A stretch of 64,000 bases of DNA. It comes from PALSA-968 sp964387075. GTDB lineage: Bacteria; Bacteroidota; Bacteroidia; B-17B0; Aurantibacillaceae. The notes under the pieces were generated by a model. It was given only the letters and a program-made list of their open reading frames with translations. It was not told the DNA's origin and ran no database searches. Of this stretch, positions 8,947 through 18,352 are shown in pieces (position 1 is the first letter of the stretch; the number at the start of each line of letters is the position of its first letter). The translations under genes were made by a program, and so were the position numbers. Location: positions 128,180 to 192,179 of the forward strand of contig CAYLVB010000010.1 of NCBI GenBank assembly GCA_964387075.1. Direction: 5' to 3'.

Positions 8947-10476
8947 TCATTCCCACTCAATAGTAGCCGGCGGCTTACTCGAAATATCGTACACCACGCG
9001 GTTCACTCCTTTCACCTTATTGATGATGTCATTCGAAACTTTTGCTAAGAACTCGTAAGGTAAATGACACCAGTCGGCAGTCATGCCATCGGTTGAGCTC
9101 ACTGCGCGCAATGCAACTACTTTTTCATAGGTTCTTTCGTCGCCCATCACACCTACGCTTTGCACGGGAAGTAAAATAGCGCCCGCTTGCCATACTTTAT
9201 CGTAAAGTCCGCTCGATTTTAAGCCGTCGATCCAGATCGCGTCAACATCCTGCAGAATTTTTACTTTGTCTTCAGTGATATCTCCTAAAATACGAATGGC
9301 TAATCCCGGGCCCGGGAACGGATGCCTTCCTAAAATAATATCATCAATATGCAAAGCCTTACCCACCCTGCGCACTTCATCTTTAAATAAAGAACGCAGC
9401 GGCTCCACAACCTGCAGTTTCATATAATCAGGCAAGCCGCCTACGTTGTGATGCGATTTGATGGTGGCGCTCGGACCTTTCACAGAGATACTTTCAATAA
9501 CGTCGGGGTAAATGGTTCCTTGTCCCAGCCACTTCGCGTCCCTCACCAGTTTCGATTCGTCATCAAAAACATCAATGAAAGCTTTTCCTATGGCTTTTCT
9601 TTTTTTCTCCGGGTCGTTTATTCCGGCAAGCGCTGTGTAAAAGCGTTTTTTCGCATCAACACCTTTTACGTTAAGGCCCATGTGTTTGTACGATTCCAGA
9701 ACGCTCTCAAATTCATTCTTGCGCAACAAACCGTTATCCACAAAAATGCAATGCAGATTCTTGCCAATGGCTTTATGCAAAAGAACAGCTGCTACACTCG
9801 AATCAACGCCGCCGCTCAATCCCAAAATGACTTTATCGTCGCCTAATTTCTTTTTTAGATCGGCTATGGTGGTATCAATGAATGATTCCGAGGTCCAATC
9901 TCCTTTGCAACCGCAGATATTGTAAACGAAATTCTTTAAGAGTTGCGGACCTTCTGTGCTGTGAAACACTTCGGGATGGAACTGGATGGCCCAGGTATTT
10001 TCTTCTTTTATTTTATAACCCGCGTATTTTACATCATTTGTACTGGCAATTACCTGGTAATTATCCGGAACTTTCTTAATGCTATCCGCGTGGCTCATCC
10101 ACACCTGCGAGTTCGGCGTGATCGATTTGAATAGTTCATCTGTATGGTCTACAAAGCTCAGATTGGCGCGGCCATATTCCCGTGTGGCTGATTGCGCCAC
10201 CTCGCCACCGAAAAAATGAGCAAGATATTGCGCCCCGTAACAAACGCCCAAAAGCGGCATTTTTCCTTTGATCATTTCCAGGTTCGGTTTCGGAGGATTC
10301 GTCTCACGCACAGAATGCGGGCTGCCGGAAAGGATCACGCCTTTTATAGAAGCATTGATCTCCGGGATCTTATTATAGGGATGTATCTCACAATAAACAT
10401 TCAGTTCGCGTACCCGGCGCGCGATGAGTTGGGTGAACTGCGAGCCGAAGTCGAGGATCAATATACTTTCTTGCAT
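8947..10476 (-). CDS. guaA: GMP synthase (glutamine-hydrolysing)
   Basis: From the ATG at 10476 the product is 509 residues and starts MQESILILDFGSQFTQLIAR. The class I glutaminase domain has the nucleophile in LLGVCYGAQYLAH (Cys near residue 80) and the His-Glu pair in AIQFHPEVFHS. The ATP-pyrophosphatase domain has GLSGGVDSSVAAVLL near residue 225, and the C-terminal dimerisation domain ends in the family hallmark TIEWE. It converts XMP, ATP and glutamine to GMP in the cytoplasm. An in-frame TTG two codons upstream is less likely to be used. Single gene between the phospholipase-like gene and the envelope trio. Confidence 0.97.
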   Translation of the reverse strand: MQESILILDFGSQFTQLIARRVRELNVYCEIHPYNKIPEINASIKGVILSGSPHSVRETNPPKPNLEMIKGKMPLLGVCYGAQYLAHFFGGEVAQSATREYGRANLSFVDHTDELFKSITPNSQVWMSHADSIKKVPDNYQVIASTNDVKYAGYKIKEENTWAIQFHPEVFHSTEGPQLLKNFVYNICGCKGDWTSESFIDTTIADLKKKLGDDKVILGLSGGVDSSVAAVLLHKAIGKNLHCIFVDNGLLRKNEFESVLESYKHMGLNVKGVDAKKRFYTALAGINDPEKKRKAIGKAFIDVFDDESKLVRDAKWLGQGTIYPDVIESISVKGPSATIKSHHNVGGLPDYMKLQVVEPLRSLFKDEVRRVGKALHIDDIILGRHPFPGPGLAIRILGDITEDKVKILQDVDAIWIDGLKSSGLYDKVWQAGAILLPVQSVGVMGDERTYEKVVALRAVSSTDGMTADWCHLPYEFLAKVSNDIINKVKGVNRVVYDISSKPPATIEWE

Positions 10477-10598
10477 GCACAAAGATACTATTTTCAGAAG
10501 CTTAGCACTTTAACAAAACAGCCTCGAAACCAAAAGTTTTGTAAACAATTGCCTTCCGAATGTGGAAATGTCGGGAGTTTTTAGTAAATTTAGGCTTC

Positions 10599-11441
10599 AT
10601 GAAAAGGAAGTTACTTTTGCTTTGTAGTGCCGGGCTTGTCATCCTGTCATCGGCATTTACGGTGGTGGTCAATAAAAGCGGCCGAACCTTCGCTACGGGC
10701 TCGCCATTCGATGGAGGCACCTGCGCTTCCTGTCATTCGGGCGGAAGTACAATTCCAACCATTTCCATCACCACCAACCCCATTCTTGGTGTAGGAAACA
10801 CCTACACGCCGGGCGGTACTTACACCGTAAATGTAACGGTGGCAGGCTCCTACGCCAAATTCGGTTTTGATATAGAGATCCTTGATTCCAATAGTCCGAG
10901 TACGGTAAATGATGCCGGCATCATCGGAGCCACGGTCTCCGGAAATTGCCAAACCTATACGTTTACCGGTAATCCAACCAATGTAACGCATACCACTCCC
11001 AGCGGCACGGCGGGCAGCGCGGTCTTCTCGTTCTTGTGGACCGCACCTATGGCGGGTGATGTGTACATGTATACCGCGGGCATAGGCGCCAATAATAATA
11101 ACGCAAAGACCGGCGATCGCGTGGCCAGTACTTCGCTGATAGCAAGCCCTGGCGTGGCAACTATGGAAGGCTATAGCGCAGATCAGGGAAATTTCACGTT
11201 CTTTCCGAACCCGGCAGAAAGTAACCTTACCATTTCTTATGAATTACGCGAAGGATCAAAGGTTTCTTTCGCACTTTGCAACCTTTCAGGCCAGGTAATT
11301 GCTGAACTTGGAGAAGAAAGGACCCGGCCGGGGCAACATCAAACACATCTTCACCTTCCAGCAGTCCTTGCAAAAGGAAGCTACCTCCTCATGATGCGGG
11401 TGAACGGATCCGAGATATCCCGTAAACTCCTTGTATTATAG
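10599..11441 (+). CDS. secreted choice-of-anchor-V-type protein with CxxCH and T9SS sorting domain
   Basis: I start at the ATG at 10599, which begins MKRKLLLLCSAGLVILSSAF, a clear signal peptide; an upstream in-frame start has no signal. Right after the signal comes GGTCASCHSGG, a CxxCH heme-c motif typical of choice-of-anchor V proteins, then a beta-sandwich of about 130 residues. The last 80 residues, from NFTFFPNPAESNLTISYEL to EISRKLLVL, are a T9SS type A sorting domain, so the protein should be exported by T9SS and anchored at the surface. It is followed by a strong terminator, yet the next two genes are also envelope proteins of the same functional type. Confidence 0.8.
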   Translation: MKRKLLLLCSAGLVILSSAFTVVVNKSGRTFATGSPFDGGTCASCHSGGSTIPTISITTNPILGVGNTYTPGGTYTVNVTVAGSYAKFGFDIEILDSNSPSTVNDAGIIGATVSGNCQTYTFTGNPTNVTHTTPSGTAGSAVFSFLWTAPMAGDVYMYTAGIGANNNNAKTGDRVASTSLIASPGVATMEGYSADQGNFTFFPNPAESNLTISYELREGSKVSFALCNLSGQVIAELGEERTRPGQHQTHLHLPAVLAKGSYLLMMRVNGSEISRKLLVL

Positions 11442-11460
11442 CCATTTTTCGTTTTTTAGG

Positions 11461-11486
11461 CCAAGGTAGTATTCCTTGGTTTTTTT
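11461..11486 (+). terminator. intrinsic terminator after the CxxCH surface-protein gene
   Basis: A 6-bp perfect stem (CCAAGG with CCTTGG, 7-nt loop) is followed directly by seven T residues. It lies 20 bp after the stop codon at 11441 and 33 bp before the next start. Confidence 0.8.
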
Positions 11487-11518
11487 ACTACTTTTAAAGC
11501 GTCAAAAACATTTATCCC

Positions 11519-11929
11519 ATGAGATCGAATATTAAGGTACTTGCCATCGCAATGATCCTGCTTTCAATGGCCACCACTTCCTGTTGGTATTCCCGCAGCT
11601 GGGAAGAACTTCATCCGGCACCGCCTGTACCGAAAGTGTGCAATGATACCCTGGGCATTGTGATGTCGTACAGTACGCACATTGCCCCCATCATTCAAAC
11701 CCACTGTGATATCAATAACCTGATGTGTCATAAATCGGGTCCATCGGCCGGCGGAAATCTCAGTACTTACGCGGGCGTGGCCGCTTTTAGCGGAGGATCG
11801 CCTTCTCCGATCCTGGAGGCATTGCATCACACCGGTCCTTACCCCATGCCGCAGGGACAAGCCAAATTGGCGGAGTGCGAAATAGCGAAATTTGATAAAT
11901 GGGTAAAGAATGGTTTCCCTAATAACTAA
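11519..11929 (+). CDS. small lipoprotein with a heme-c-like CX6CH motif
   Basis: The 136-residue protein starts with a lipoprotein signal, AIAMILLSMATTSCWYSR (Cys near residue 21). The sequence THIAPIIQTHCDINNLMCHK around residue 60 is like the heme site of the small Bacteroidota cytochrome-c-like proteins (THIxPIL..C..CH), but with six residues between the two cysteines instead of two to four. DKWVKNGFPNN at the end is the usual C-terminus of that group, with Met residues (YPMPQGQ) as possible axial ligand. It sits between a CxxCH surface protein and a DUF5777 barrel. Electron transfer or metal binding in the envelope is an inference; if CX6CH cannot be matured, it may bind no heme. Confidence 0.72.
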   Translation: MRSNIKVLAIAMILLSMATTSCWYSRSWEELHPAPPVPKVCNDTLGIVMSYSTHIAPIIQTHCDINNLMCHKSGPSAGGNLSTYAGVAAFSGGSPSPILEALHHTGPYPMPQGQAKLAECEIAKFDKWVKNGFPNN

Positions 11930-11941
11930 AGCATGTATTGT

Positions 11942-12874
11942 ATGAAAAAAAATATCTTCACTTTAACGGCGCTGGTTTGCGCGCAATTCTCTTTTTCGCA
12001 GGACCTCCTCGACCTGGTGGCTGATTCGGCCGCTAAACCCGAAAAGGAATTTGTGTCGGCGGCTTTCAAGTCAAGCCGTAACATTAATTTCCATACTACA
12101 GAGGTGCTTCCTGAGCGAAGCCTCGATGTGCGCATCTCGCACCGTTTTGGCGCGCTGGAATCGAAAGCCTACAACGCCTGGGGAATTGACGGGCCGGCCA
12201 ACCTCATGATCAGCCTTGAGTATAGCTATGATGGGAACTGGATGGTAGGTTTACAAAGAAGTTTCTTTGAGAAAATGGGTGCAGGTTTCTTTAAATGGAA
12301 ATTTTTAAAGCAGGCAAAGAACGGAGGTTCTCCTGTGGCGATGACCTATTTTGGCGGCGTGTATAATACCTGGCAGAAAGATCCTTACCTGGGCGCGCCC
12401 GATAAGTTCTATGATATGGAGTGGGACCGTTATTCTTTTGTGAATCAACTGATGATCTCGCGCAAGTTCAACGATTGGGTTTCGGCGCAGGTTGGTTTTG
12501 CCTACGTGCATTATAACCTGGTTGGCGACGCGAACGGTTTTGCGAAGAACGATGTGATGGTAGGTACCGGGATCCTGCGTACTAAATTCACCAAACGCCA
12601 GGCTATCATTTTAGAATATGGCTTCCGTACCAGCACCGATTATGGGGCTATAGACCCAACCACCAATCAACCCATTAAATATTATGACTGTTTTGGAGCA
12701 GGTTGGGAAATTGAAACGGGCGGACACGTGTTCCAGGTTTTTGTGACGAACTCCTTCGGAATTTTAGAGAACCAATTCCTTATTAAGAACACCGGCGATT
12801 ACAGTACCAGCGGTATGCGCATCGGCTTCAACATCATGCGTGTGTTCTCGGTTGGTGGAAAGAAGAAATGGTAG
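11942..12874 (+). CDS. DUF5777-type outer-membrane beta-barrel protein
   Basis: Starting at the second ATG (11942, MKKNIFTLTALVCAQFSFSQ, a signal peptide), the product is 310 residues. It has the family landmark SSRNINFHTTEVLPERSLDV near residue 45, then alternating strand pattern throughout and an aromatic C-terminal segment GMRIGFNIMRVFSVGGKKKW, typical of an outer-membrane barrel of DUF5777. These proteins are usually encoded with choice-of-anchor V and cytochrome-like proteins, exactly as here (10599-12874), which suggests a shared envelope function. The start is 12 bp after the stop of the lipoprotein gene, so the two are co-transcribed. Confidence 0.8.
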   Translation: MKKNIFTLTALVCAQFSFSQDLLDLVADSAAKPEKEFVSAAFKSSRNINFHTTEVLPERSLDVRISHRFGALESKAYNAWGIDGPANLMISLEYSYDGNWMVGLQRSFFEKMGAGFFKWKFLKQAKNGGSPVAMTYFGGVYNTWQKDPYLGAPDKFYDMEWDRYSFVNQLMISRKFNDWVSAQVGFAYVHYNLVGDANGFAKNDVMVGTGILRTKFTKRQAIILEYGFRTSTDYGAIDPTTNQPIKYYDCFGAGWEIETGGHVFQVFVTNSFGILENQFLIKNTGDYSTSGMRIGFNIMRVFSVGGKKKW

Positions 12875-12937
12875 GGCAGTAGGCAGTCCGCAGAAGTGGG
12901 TAAGCAGGAAGAGTTTTAGAAGTGTTGAATAGCCTGA

Positions 12938-13606
12938 TCAGTTAAATTTTCCCGCTACTTCGCTTTCGTTGGCCTTCTCCATAGGTTTGAACTCGGCCGA
13001 GTAAGAGAGCGCATAGATCACGTTATTATTCTTCAGGTAATAATTATTGGCATCACGCACCAGTTGCAGGTCCTGCCCTTCATTAAAACCATAAATAAGT
13101 AAACGGCTGCGGGTCATTTTGTAGCCCTTGGAATTAAGCGGCGTCTTCCAGAACTCGATCATGAAGAATTCTTTTTCATCAGGCATGGTTACTCCTGCCA
13201 GGGAGGCAATAAGCGAATCTTTGGTGTTGGTCTTTTCTTTAGGAGAGACCACCTTCACATAAATATTCTTCACGCTCTGTAATTCCTCTTTCAATACACG
13301 ATAGTTCTCGTTCTCGGCATAAGAAGAAGAATCGCTGCCTGTGTTCACGGGCACAAAAGGTTCGCTCGCTCTTTTTTCGCGGATAGGTTCCTGTTTCTTC
13401 TCATTCTTTTCTTCTTTGCTCTTGTCGGTTTCTTTTTCTTTTGGGGTGACAACTTCCTCCGTTACTTTATTCTTCGAGGCCAGGGAAGAAAAATCGATCT
13501 TGCGGATATAGGTATCGAGCTTGAAGATGAAAAAAAGACAGGCAGCCAGCAGTCCTATTGACAGCCCAAAGGTAAAGGGTGTTATTTTGTCGCGAAAGCC
13601 TGCCAT
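12938..13606 (-). CDS. hypothetical protein with N-terminal membrane anchor
   Basis: The 222-residue product has one hydrophobic segment at residues 11-29 (FTFGLSIGLLAACLFFIFKL), then a very Lys/Glu-rich, probably disordered stretch at about 45-75, and a folded C-terminal part (100-210) that contains FMIEFWKTPLNSKGYKMTR and LLIYGFNEGQDLQLV. I do not recognise a family. The topology suggests a single-pass inner-membrane protein with the folded part in the periplasm. It diverges from the Deg-type protease gene that begins 120 bp away; the spacing is enough for separate promoters. Confidence 0.65.
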   Translation of the reverse strand: MAGFRDKITPFTFGLSIGLLAACLFFIFKLDTYIRKIDFSSLASKNKVTEEVVTPKEKETDKSKEEKNEKKQEPIREKRASEPFVPVNTGSDSSSYAENENYRVLKEELQSVKNIYVKVVSPKEKTNTKDSLIASLAGVTMPDEKEFFMIEFWKTPLNSKGYKMTRSRLLIYGFNEGQDLQLVRDANNYYLKNNNVIYALSYSAEFKPMEKANESEVAGKFN

Positions 13607-13725
13607 GAATGCTAAGGTAAAGGTAGGGTTTTTCCGGCAAAACGTTAATCAATGTTAAAGGAATTGACAAGACACCCCTCTTGGCCGCAAATTTGCGTTA
13701 TGCAGGTAACCAAAATATTAACACT

Positions 13726-15177
13726 ATGAAAAAACTATTGTCAACCCTTTTAATTGCTTCGGTGGGAGGCGCCGGAGCGCTGTTCTTACAGCAAAAGTTT
13801 TTTTCGCAAGGAAATGAACAGGTCTTCAATCAAACCATAAATAACACCCCGGTACGTTTTACATCCGCTTCCGGTGTGCCCATCAATACGCCCGAGTTTG
13901 TGAACGCGGCCGAGGCCTCGGTGAACGCGGTGGTGCATATTACCACGCAGGTAAGGGAAGAGCAGATCAATTACGATCCTTTTCAGCAGTATTTCTTCGG
14001 CCAGCCGCAACCGCGTGTGCAGCAGGGAAGCGGCTCCGGGGTGATCATTGACAAGAACGGTTACATTGTTACAAATAACCACGTGGTAAATGGCGCCGAA
14101 AAGATACAGGTGGTGCTGAACGATAAGCGTTCCTACAGTGCCGAATTGATCGGCGCCGATCCGCAGACCGACCTTGCTCTTTTAAAGATAAAGGAGAGCG
14201 ACCTGCCCGTAATGCCTTACGGCAACTCGGATAATGTAAGGATAGGTGAATGGTGTTTGGCGGTGGGTAACCCTTTTAATTTAAATTCTACCGTAACCGC
14301 CGGTATCGTTTCGGCGAAAGGACGCAATATCAATATTTTGGAGAACGATCCTTCCAAGGGCCAGTTCCCGATAGAATCATTTATACAAACCGACGCGGCC
14401 GTGAACCCGGGTAACAGTGGGGGAGCGCTTGTTTCTACTACAGGAGAACTGATCGGCATCAACTCTGCCATAGCTTCGCAAAACGGGGCTTACATCGGTT
14501 ATTCTTTTGCAATTCCTGTGAATATTGTAAAGAAAGTAGTTGCCGATCTTGCTGAGTTCGGAACTGTGCAACGCGCATTTATAGGGGTAAGCATCCGCGA
14601 TATCGACGCGAAATTCGCAGAGCAAAAAGGTTTGAAAGGCCTTAACGGTATTTATGTAAGCGGTTTGAGCGAGAATGGATCCGCAGAAAAAGCGGGCGTA
14701 GAGATCGGTGACGTGATCACGAAAGTAGAGAACTTCGGGGTGAACAATGTGGCCGAGCTGCAGGAGCAGGTGGGCAAATACCGCCCCGGCGACAAGATCA
14801 GTGTAACGTTGGTGCGTAACAATAAGGAAATTACGTTACCTGTGGTTTTAAAGAACAAAGAAGGTAACGTAAGCGTGATCAAACGCGAGGTTCCGGTGGA
14901 GAAACCCGTGCTGGCACTAGGAGCATCCTTTGAGCAAATAAGCAAAGAGGAAATGAATAAATTGAAAATTGCCAACGGAGTAAAAATTACTAAGCTCAAT
15001 AGCGGCAAGCTGGCGGGAGCCGGAATAAGAGAAGGCTTCGTAATTACAACAATAGATAAGAAGAAAATAAATACCATCGATGACGTGGAAGGCGCTTTGA
15101 AGAACAAGCAAGGCGGCGTACTCATTGAAGGTATCTATCCTAACGGCATGCGCGCCTATTACGGGTTTGGAATGTGA
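13726..15177 (+). CDS. DegP/DegQ-type periplasmic serine protease with two PDZ domains
   Basis: The ATG at 13726 begins MKKLLSTLLIASVGGAGALF, a signal peptide; the upstream in-frame TTG adds no plausible sequence. The trypsin-like domain carries the catalytic triad in NNHVVNGAEK (His), DPQTDLALLKI (Asp) and NPGNSGGALV (Ser), with the GSGSGVI strand before it. Two PDZ domains follow: one around GLKGLNGIYVSGLSENGSAE and a second one around KITKLNSGKLAGAGIREGF. The 483-residue length fits DegP/DegQ (HtrA), which degrade misfolded envelope proteins in the periplasm. A weak hairpin follows the stop. The gene is monocistronic. Confidence 0.93.
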   Translation: MKKLLSTLLIASVGGAGALFLQQKFFSQGNEQVFNQTINNTPVRFTSASGVPINTPEFVNAAEASVNAVVHITTQVREEQINYDPFQQYFFGQPQPRVQQGSGSGVIIDKNGYIVTNNHVVNGAEKIQVVLNDKRSYSAELIGADPQTDLALLKIKESDLPVMPYGNSDNVRIGEWCLAVGNPFNLNSTVTAGIVSAKGRNINILENDPSKGQFPIESFIQTDAAVNPGNSGGALVSTTGELIGINSAIASQNGAYIGYSFAIPVNIVKKVVADLAEFGTVQRAFIGVSIRDIDAKFAEQKGLKGLNGIYVSGLSENGSAEKAGVEIGDVITKVENFGVNNVAELQEQVGKYRPGDKISVTLVRNNKEITLPVVLKNKEGNVSVIKREVPVEKPVLALGASFEQISKEEMNKLKIANGVKITKLNSGKLAGAGIREGFVITTIDKKKINTIDDVEGALKNKQGGVLIEGIYPNGMRAYYGFGM

Positions 15178-15192
15178 TCGGTTACCCCGATC

Positions 15193-15212
15193 ATCCCGTC
15201 GCAGGACGGGAT
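15193..15212 (+). terminator. hairpin after the Deg-type protease gene
   Basis: ATCCCGTC pairs with GACGGGAT around a 4-nt loop, 15 bp after the stop codon at 15177. The following sequence (caaaagggttt) has only a short T run, so termination may be weak. Confidence 0.5.
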
Positions 15213-15291
15213 CAAAAGGGTTTGTGGTTTAGTTTAGTTGAATGAAAGTTCCGCTGTACCAAAATTTCGGGAGGCGGGATTTTTATTTCTG

Positions 15292-15299
15292 TATCTTTA
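15292..15299 (+). promoter_or_regulatory. probable -7 box of uvrB
   Basis: TATCTTTA differs by one base from the Bacteroidota -7 consensus TAnnTTTG. It ends 4 bp before the GTG at 15304, so the mRNA would start at or just before that codon. This argues against the in-frame start further upstream at 15238 and favours a nearly leaderless GTG start. Confidence 0.45.
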
Positions 15300-15303
15300 T
15301 CCC

Positions 15304-17316
15304 GTGAATTTCGAGCTCACCTCAGAATACCAACCTACCGGCGACCAGCCCGAGGCCATACGCCAGTTAGTGGCGGGTCTCGATGGCAAGACCAAGCACC
15401 AAACGCTTTTGGGAGTAACTGGCTCCGGGAAAACCTTTACGATCGCAAATGTCATCGCGCAAACCGGGCAACCAACTTTGGTATTGAGTCACAACAAAAC
15501 ACTGGCGGCGCAATTGTATGCCGAGCTAAAACAGTTCTTCCCGAACAACGCGATAGAGTATTTTGTTTCCTATTACGATTATTACCAGCCCGAAGCTTAC
15601 CTGCCCACAACCGGTACATACATCGAAAAGGATCTGCAGGTAAATGACGAGATCGAAAAACTACGCCTCAGCGCCACTTCTTCTTTGATGTCGGGCCGCC
15701 GCGATGTGATCGTGGTCTCTTCGGTTTCGTGTTTGTACGGTATCGGAAATCCAAATGAATTTCGCAAGAGCGTAGTTGAAATAAAGGTGGCGCAACGTAT
15801 AAGTCGAAATAAATTCCTGCATCAATTGGTACAGGCGCTTTACTCCCGAACCACCGAAGAATTCAGTCGCGGTAATTTCCGCGTTATAGGCGATACCATA
15901 GATATCAATCTATCGTACGCGGATTTCTGCCTGCGCGTAACTTTCTTCGGCGACGAGATAGAAGAAATACAGACCTTCAACGCGGGAACCGGGAAAACGT
16001 TGGAGAAATTCAAAACCTACATTATTTATCCGGCAAACATTTTCGTTACCGCGCCTGATACGATGAACGGAGCTATGCGCCAGATACAGGAGGACATGGT
16101 GGCGCAGGTGCAGTTCTTTAATGATAATAATCGCCCGGTAGAAGCGAAGCGCTTACAGGAGCGTGTGGAACACGACCTGGAAATGATGCGCGAGCTCGGC
16201 TATTGCAGCGGCATTGAGAATTATTCGCGCTACATGGACGGTCGTTTGCCGGGCATGCGCCCTTTCTGTTTACTGGATTATTTTCCGAAGGATTTTTTGA
16301 TGGTGATCGATGAGAGTCACGTTACGCTGCCGCAGGTACACGCGATGTATGGCGGAGACTTTTCACGCAAAAGCAACCTGGTGGAATACGGATTCCGCCT
16401 ACCCGCCGCGCTCGACAACCGTCCGCTGAAATTCGAAGAATTTGAAAGTTTGCTCAACCAGGTCATTTATGTAAGTGCAACTCCAGCAGAATATGAACTG
16501 CAAAAGTCGGAAGGAGTGATCGTAGAGCAATTGATACGTCCTACGGGTGTGATAGATCCTCCCATAGAAGTGCGTCCCTGCCAAAACCAGGTGGATGATC
16601 TTTTGGACGAGATCAATAAAACCGTGGAGCTGGACGAACGCGTGCTTGTAACCACCCTGACCAAACGCATGGCGGAAGAGCTTACCAAGTATTTGGGAAA
16701 ATTGCAGATCCGCTGTCGTTATATACACAGTGATGTGGAGACACTTGAGCGAATTGAGATCCTTCGTCAATTACGGGTAGGTATGATAGACGTGTTAATA
16801 GGGATCAACCTGCTGCGGGAAGGATTGGATCTTCCCGAAGTTTCACTGGTTGCCATTCTTGACGCCGACAAGGAAGGATTCCTGCGCAACGTTACATCAC
16901 TTATACAAACCGTAGGTCGCGCCGCTCGGAATGTCAACGGTAGAGTGATCATGTACGCCGATAAGGTGACCGTGAGCATGCAAAGGACCATTGACGAAAC
17001 GCAGCGCCGCAGGCACAAGCAGATCGAATACAATTTCAAGCATAATATAACGCCGGTGACCGCGGGAAGGAAAAAACAGCCTTTGTCGGCAACCGAGGTT
17101 ACAATAGACGGAAAACTGGTGAAGGCTTATGTTGAAAGTGAGGAATTTAGTGTGGCGGCTGACCCCGTGGTGCAATACATGAGTACGGAGCAATTGAAAA
17201 AGCAGATCGGGCTGGTTAAATCGGCTATGCTGCGCGCGGCCAAGGAAATGGATTTTATGGAAGCCGCCCGCCTGCGCGATGATCTGCATGCGCTTGAAAA
17301 ACTTGTAGAAAAATAA
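15304..17316 (+). CDS. uvrB: UvrABC system protein B (damage-recognition helicase subunit)
   Basis: I place the start at the GTG at 15304 because the product then begins VNFELTSEYQPTGDQPEAI, the standard UvrB N-terminus; the upstream extension of 22 residues has no counterpart in the family. Motifs: Walker A GVTGSGKTFTIANVI, the beta-hairpin region SYYDYYQPEAYLPTTGTYIE, DESHVTLPQ (motif II), and QTVGRAARNVNGRVIMYAD (motif VI). The C-terminal UVR helix pair, LRAAKEMDFMEAARLRDDLH, contacts UvrC. It is about 670 residues, as expected. prmC starts at the last base of its stop codon, so the two are translationally coupled. Confidence 0.97.
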   Translation: MNFELTSEYQPTGDQPEAIRQLVAGLDGKTKHQTLLGVTGSGKTFTIANVIAQTGQPTLVLSHNKTLAAQLYAELKQFFPNNAIEYFVSYYDYYQPEAYLPTTGTYIEKDLQVNDEIEKLRLSATSSLMSGRRDVIVVSSVSCLYGIGNPNEFRKSVVEIKVAQRISRNKFLHQLVQALYSRTTEEFSRGNFRVIGDTIDINLSYADFCLRVTFFGDEIEEIQTFNAGTGKTLEKFKTYIIYPANIFVTAPDTMNGAMRQIQEDMVAQVQFFNDNNRPVEAKRLQERVEHDLEMMRELGYCSGIENYSRYMDGRLPGMRPFCLLDYFPKDFLMVIDESHVTLPQVHAMYGGDFSRKSNLVEYGFRLPAALDNRPLKFEEFESLLNQVIYVSATPAEYELQKSEGVIVEQLIRPTGVIDPPIEVRPCQNQVDDLLDEINKTVELDERVLVTTLTKRMAEELTKYLGKLQIRCRYIHSDVETLERIEILRQLRVGMIDVLIGINLLREGLDLPEVSLVAILDADKEGFLRNVTSLIQTVGRAARNVNGRVIMYADKVTVSMQRTIDETQRRRHKQIEYNFKHNITPVTAGRKKQPLSATEVTIDGKLVKAYVESEEFSVAADPVVQYMSTEQLKKQIGLVKSAMLRAAKEMDFMEAARLRDDLHALEKLVEK

Positions 17317-18215
17317 TGCGCATCGCCAGCAATACAATTTCGGCCGTCGTTAATTTCTACAAAAGCGAGCTTGCTTCTATCTATACAGAAAGCGAGATAC
17401 AAAATATCACCCGCTGGGTATTGGAAAAACAGCTCGGCAGTAAGAACCCGCTTTCTGATCCTGCGGCCCGCATCAACGAATCGGATATGACCCCGCTGGA
17501 AAGCATGTGCATGGAGCTGAAGAAGAACAGGCCGGTTCAGTATGTATTGGGCGAGTCGGAATTCTACGGCTTGAAATTTAAAGTGAACGAAAGCGTGCTA
17601 ATTCCAAGGCCGGAAACCGAGGAATTGGTAGAAAAAATTATTTCCGACCTTTCCTCCTCTTCTTTTCGTAGCTCCAACCTCGTACCTCGTATTTTAGACA
17701 TAGGTACAGGCAGTGGCTGTATCCCCGTTTCCATCAAAGCGAACATTCCGGCCGCTAAAGTTTACGCGCTTGATATCAGCGAAGAAGCCTTGACGGTGGC
17801 GAAAAAGAACGCAGAACTGAATAAAACGGAGGTGCATTTTCTAAAAGTGGATATTCTTTCCGATAAGGCCGCCGCGGAGATCTTAAACGCCATGGGGAAT
17901 GAGAAAGTTGACCGCGTGATCAGTAATCCGCCCTATGTTCCAGATTCCGAAAAGGAGAGCCTGGAAGTGCACGTTCGCAACTTTGAACCCCATTTAGCCC
18001 TCTTTGTGAACAGCGATGATCCCATCATTTTCTACCAAAAGATAGCCCTGGCGGCAAAAGCCCTGGTTAAAAAAGGAGGAAAAGTGTTTTTTGAGTGTCA
18101 TTTTAAACAGGCCAGGGAAGTGGGCCGAATGCTGCAAAAAAACGGCTACCAAAATGTGCTCGTTTCACTCGATATTACAGGGATTGAGCGCTTTGTTGAG
18201 GGCACCCTGCTTTAG
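17316..18215 (+). CDS. prmC: peptide chain release factor N5-glutamine methyltransferase
   Basis: The 299-residue protein has a helical N-terminal domain, RPVQYVLGESEFYGLKF around residue 72, SAM-binding motif DIGTGSGCIPVSIKA near 128 and the catalytic NPPYVPDSEKESLEVHV at about 206, where NPPY recognises the glutamine side chain. PrmC methylates the Gln of the GGQ loop of release factors 1 and 2. Its ATG overlaps the uvrB TAA by one base (TAATG), so translation is coupled. The C-terminal ITGIERFVEGTL matches the family end. No terminator is obvious before the next gene 137 bp on. Confidence 0.94.
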   Translation: MRIASNTISAVVNFYKSELASIYTESEIQNITRWVLEKQLGSKNPLSDPAARINESDMTPLESMCMELKKNRPVQYVLGESEFYGLKFKVNESVLIPRPETEELVEKIISDLSSSSFRSSNLVPRILDIGTGSGCIPVSIKANIPAAKVYALDISEEALTVAKKNAELNKTEVHFLKVDILSDKAAAEILNAMGNEKVDRVISNPPYVPDSEKESLEVHVRNFEPHLALFVNSDDPIIFYQKIALAAKALVKKGGKVFFECHFKQAREVGRMLQKNGYQNVLVSLDITGIERFVEGTLL

Positions 18216-18293
18216 CTGAATAATCCAACGCTATTAACATTCAACTGTTTGCAATTACGCGACAGACCCTTTATTTAGCCCTTTATACCCCCG

Positions 18294-18301
18294 TAAATTT
18301 G
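18294..18301 (+). promoter_or_regulatory. -7 promoter box for the 18353 barrel operon
   Basis: TAAATTTG is an exact match to TAnnTTTG, 51 bp upstream of the ATG at 18353. A convincing -33 TTG at the right spacing is not visible. Confidence 0.5.
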
Positions 18302-18352
18302 CTTTTGTTATAAAATGGGTTTATTTTTAGCAATTAGATAAACCCCAATTTT

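Noticed and set aside
15238..15303. N-terminal extension of uvrB
   Set aside because: It has no counterpart in the family and contains the likely promoter box.
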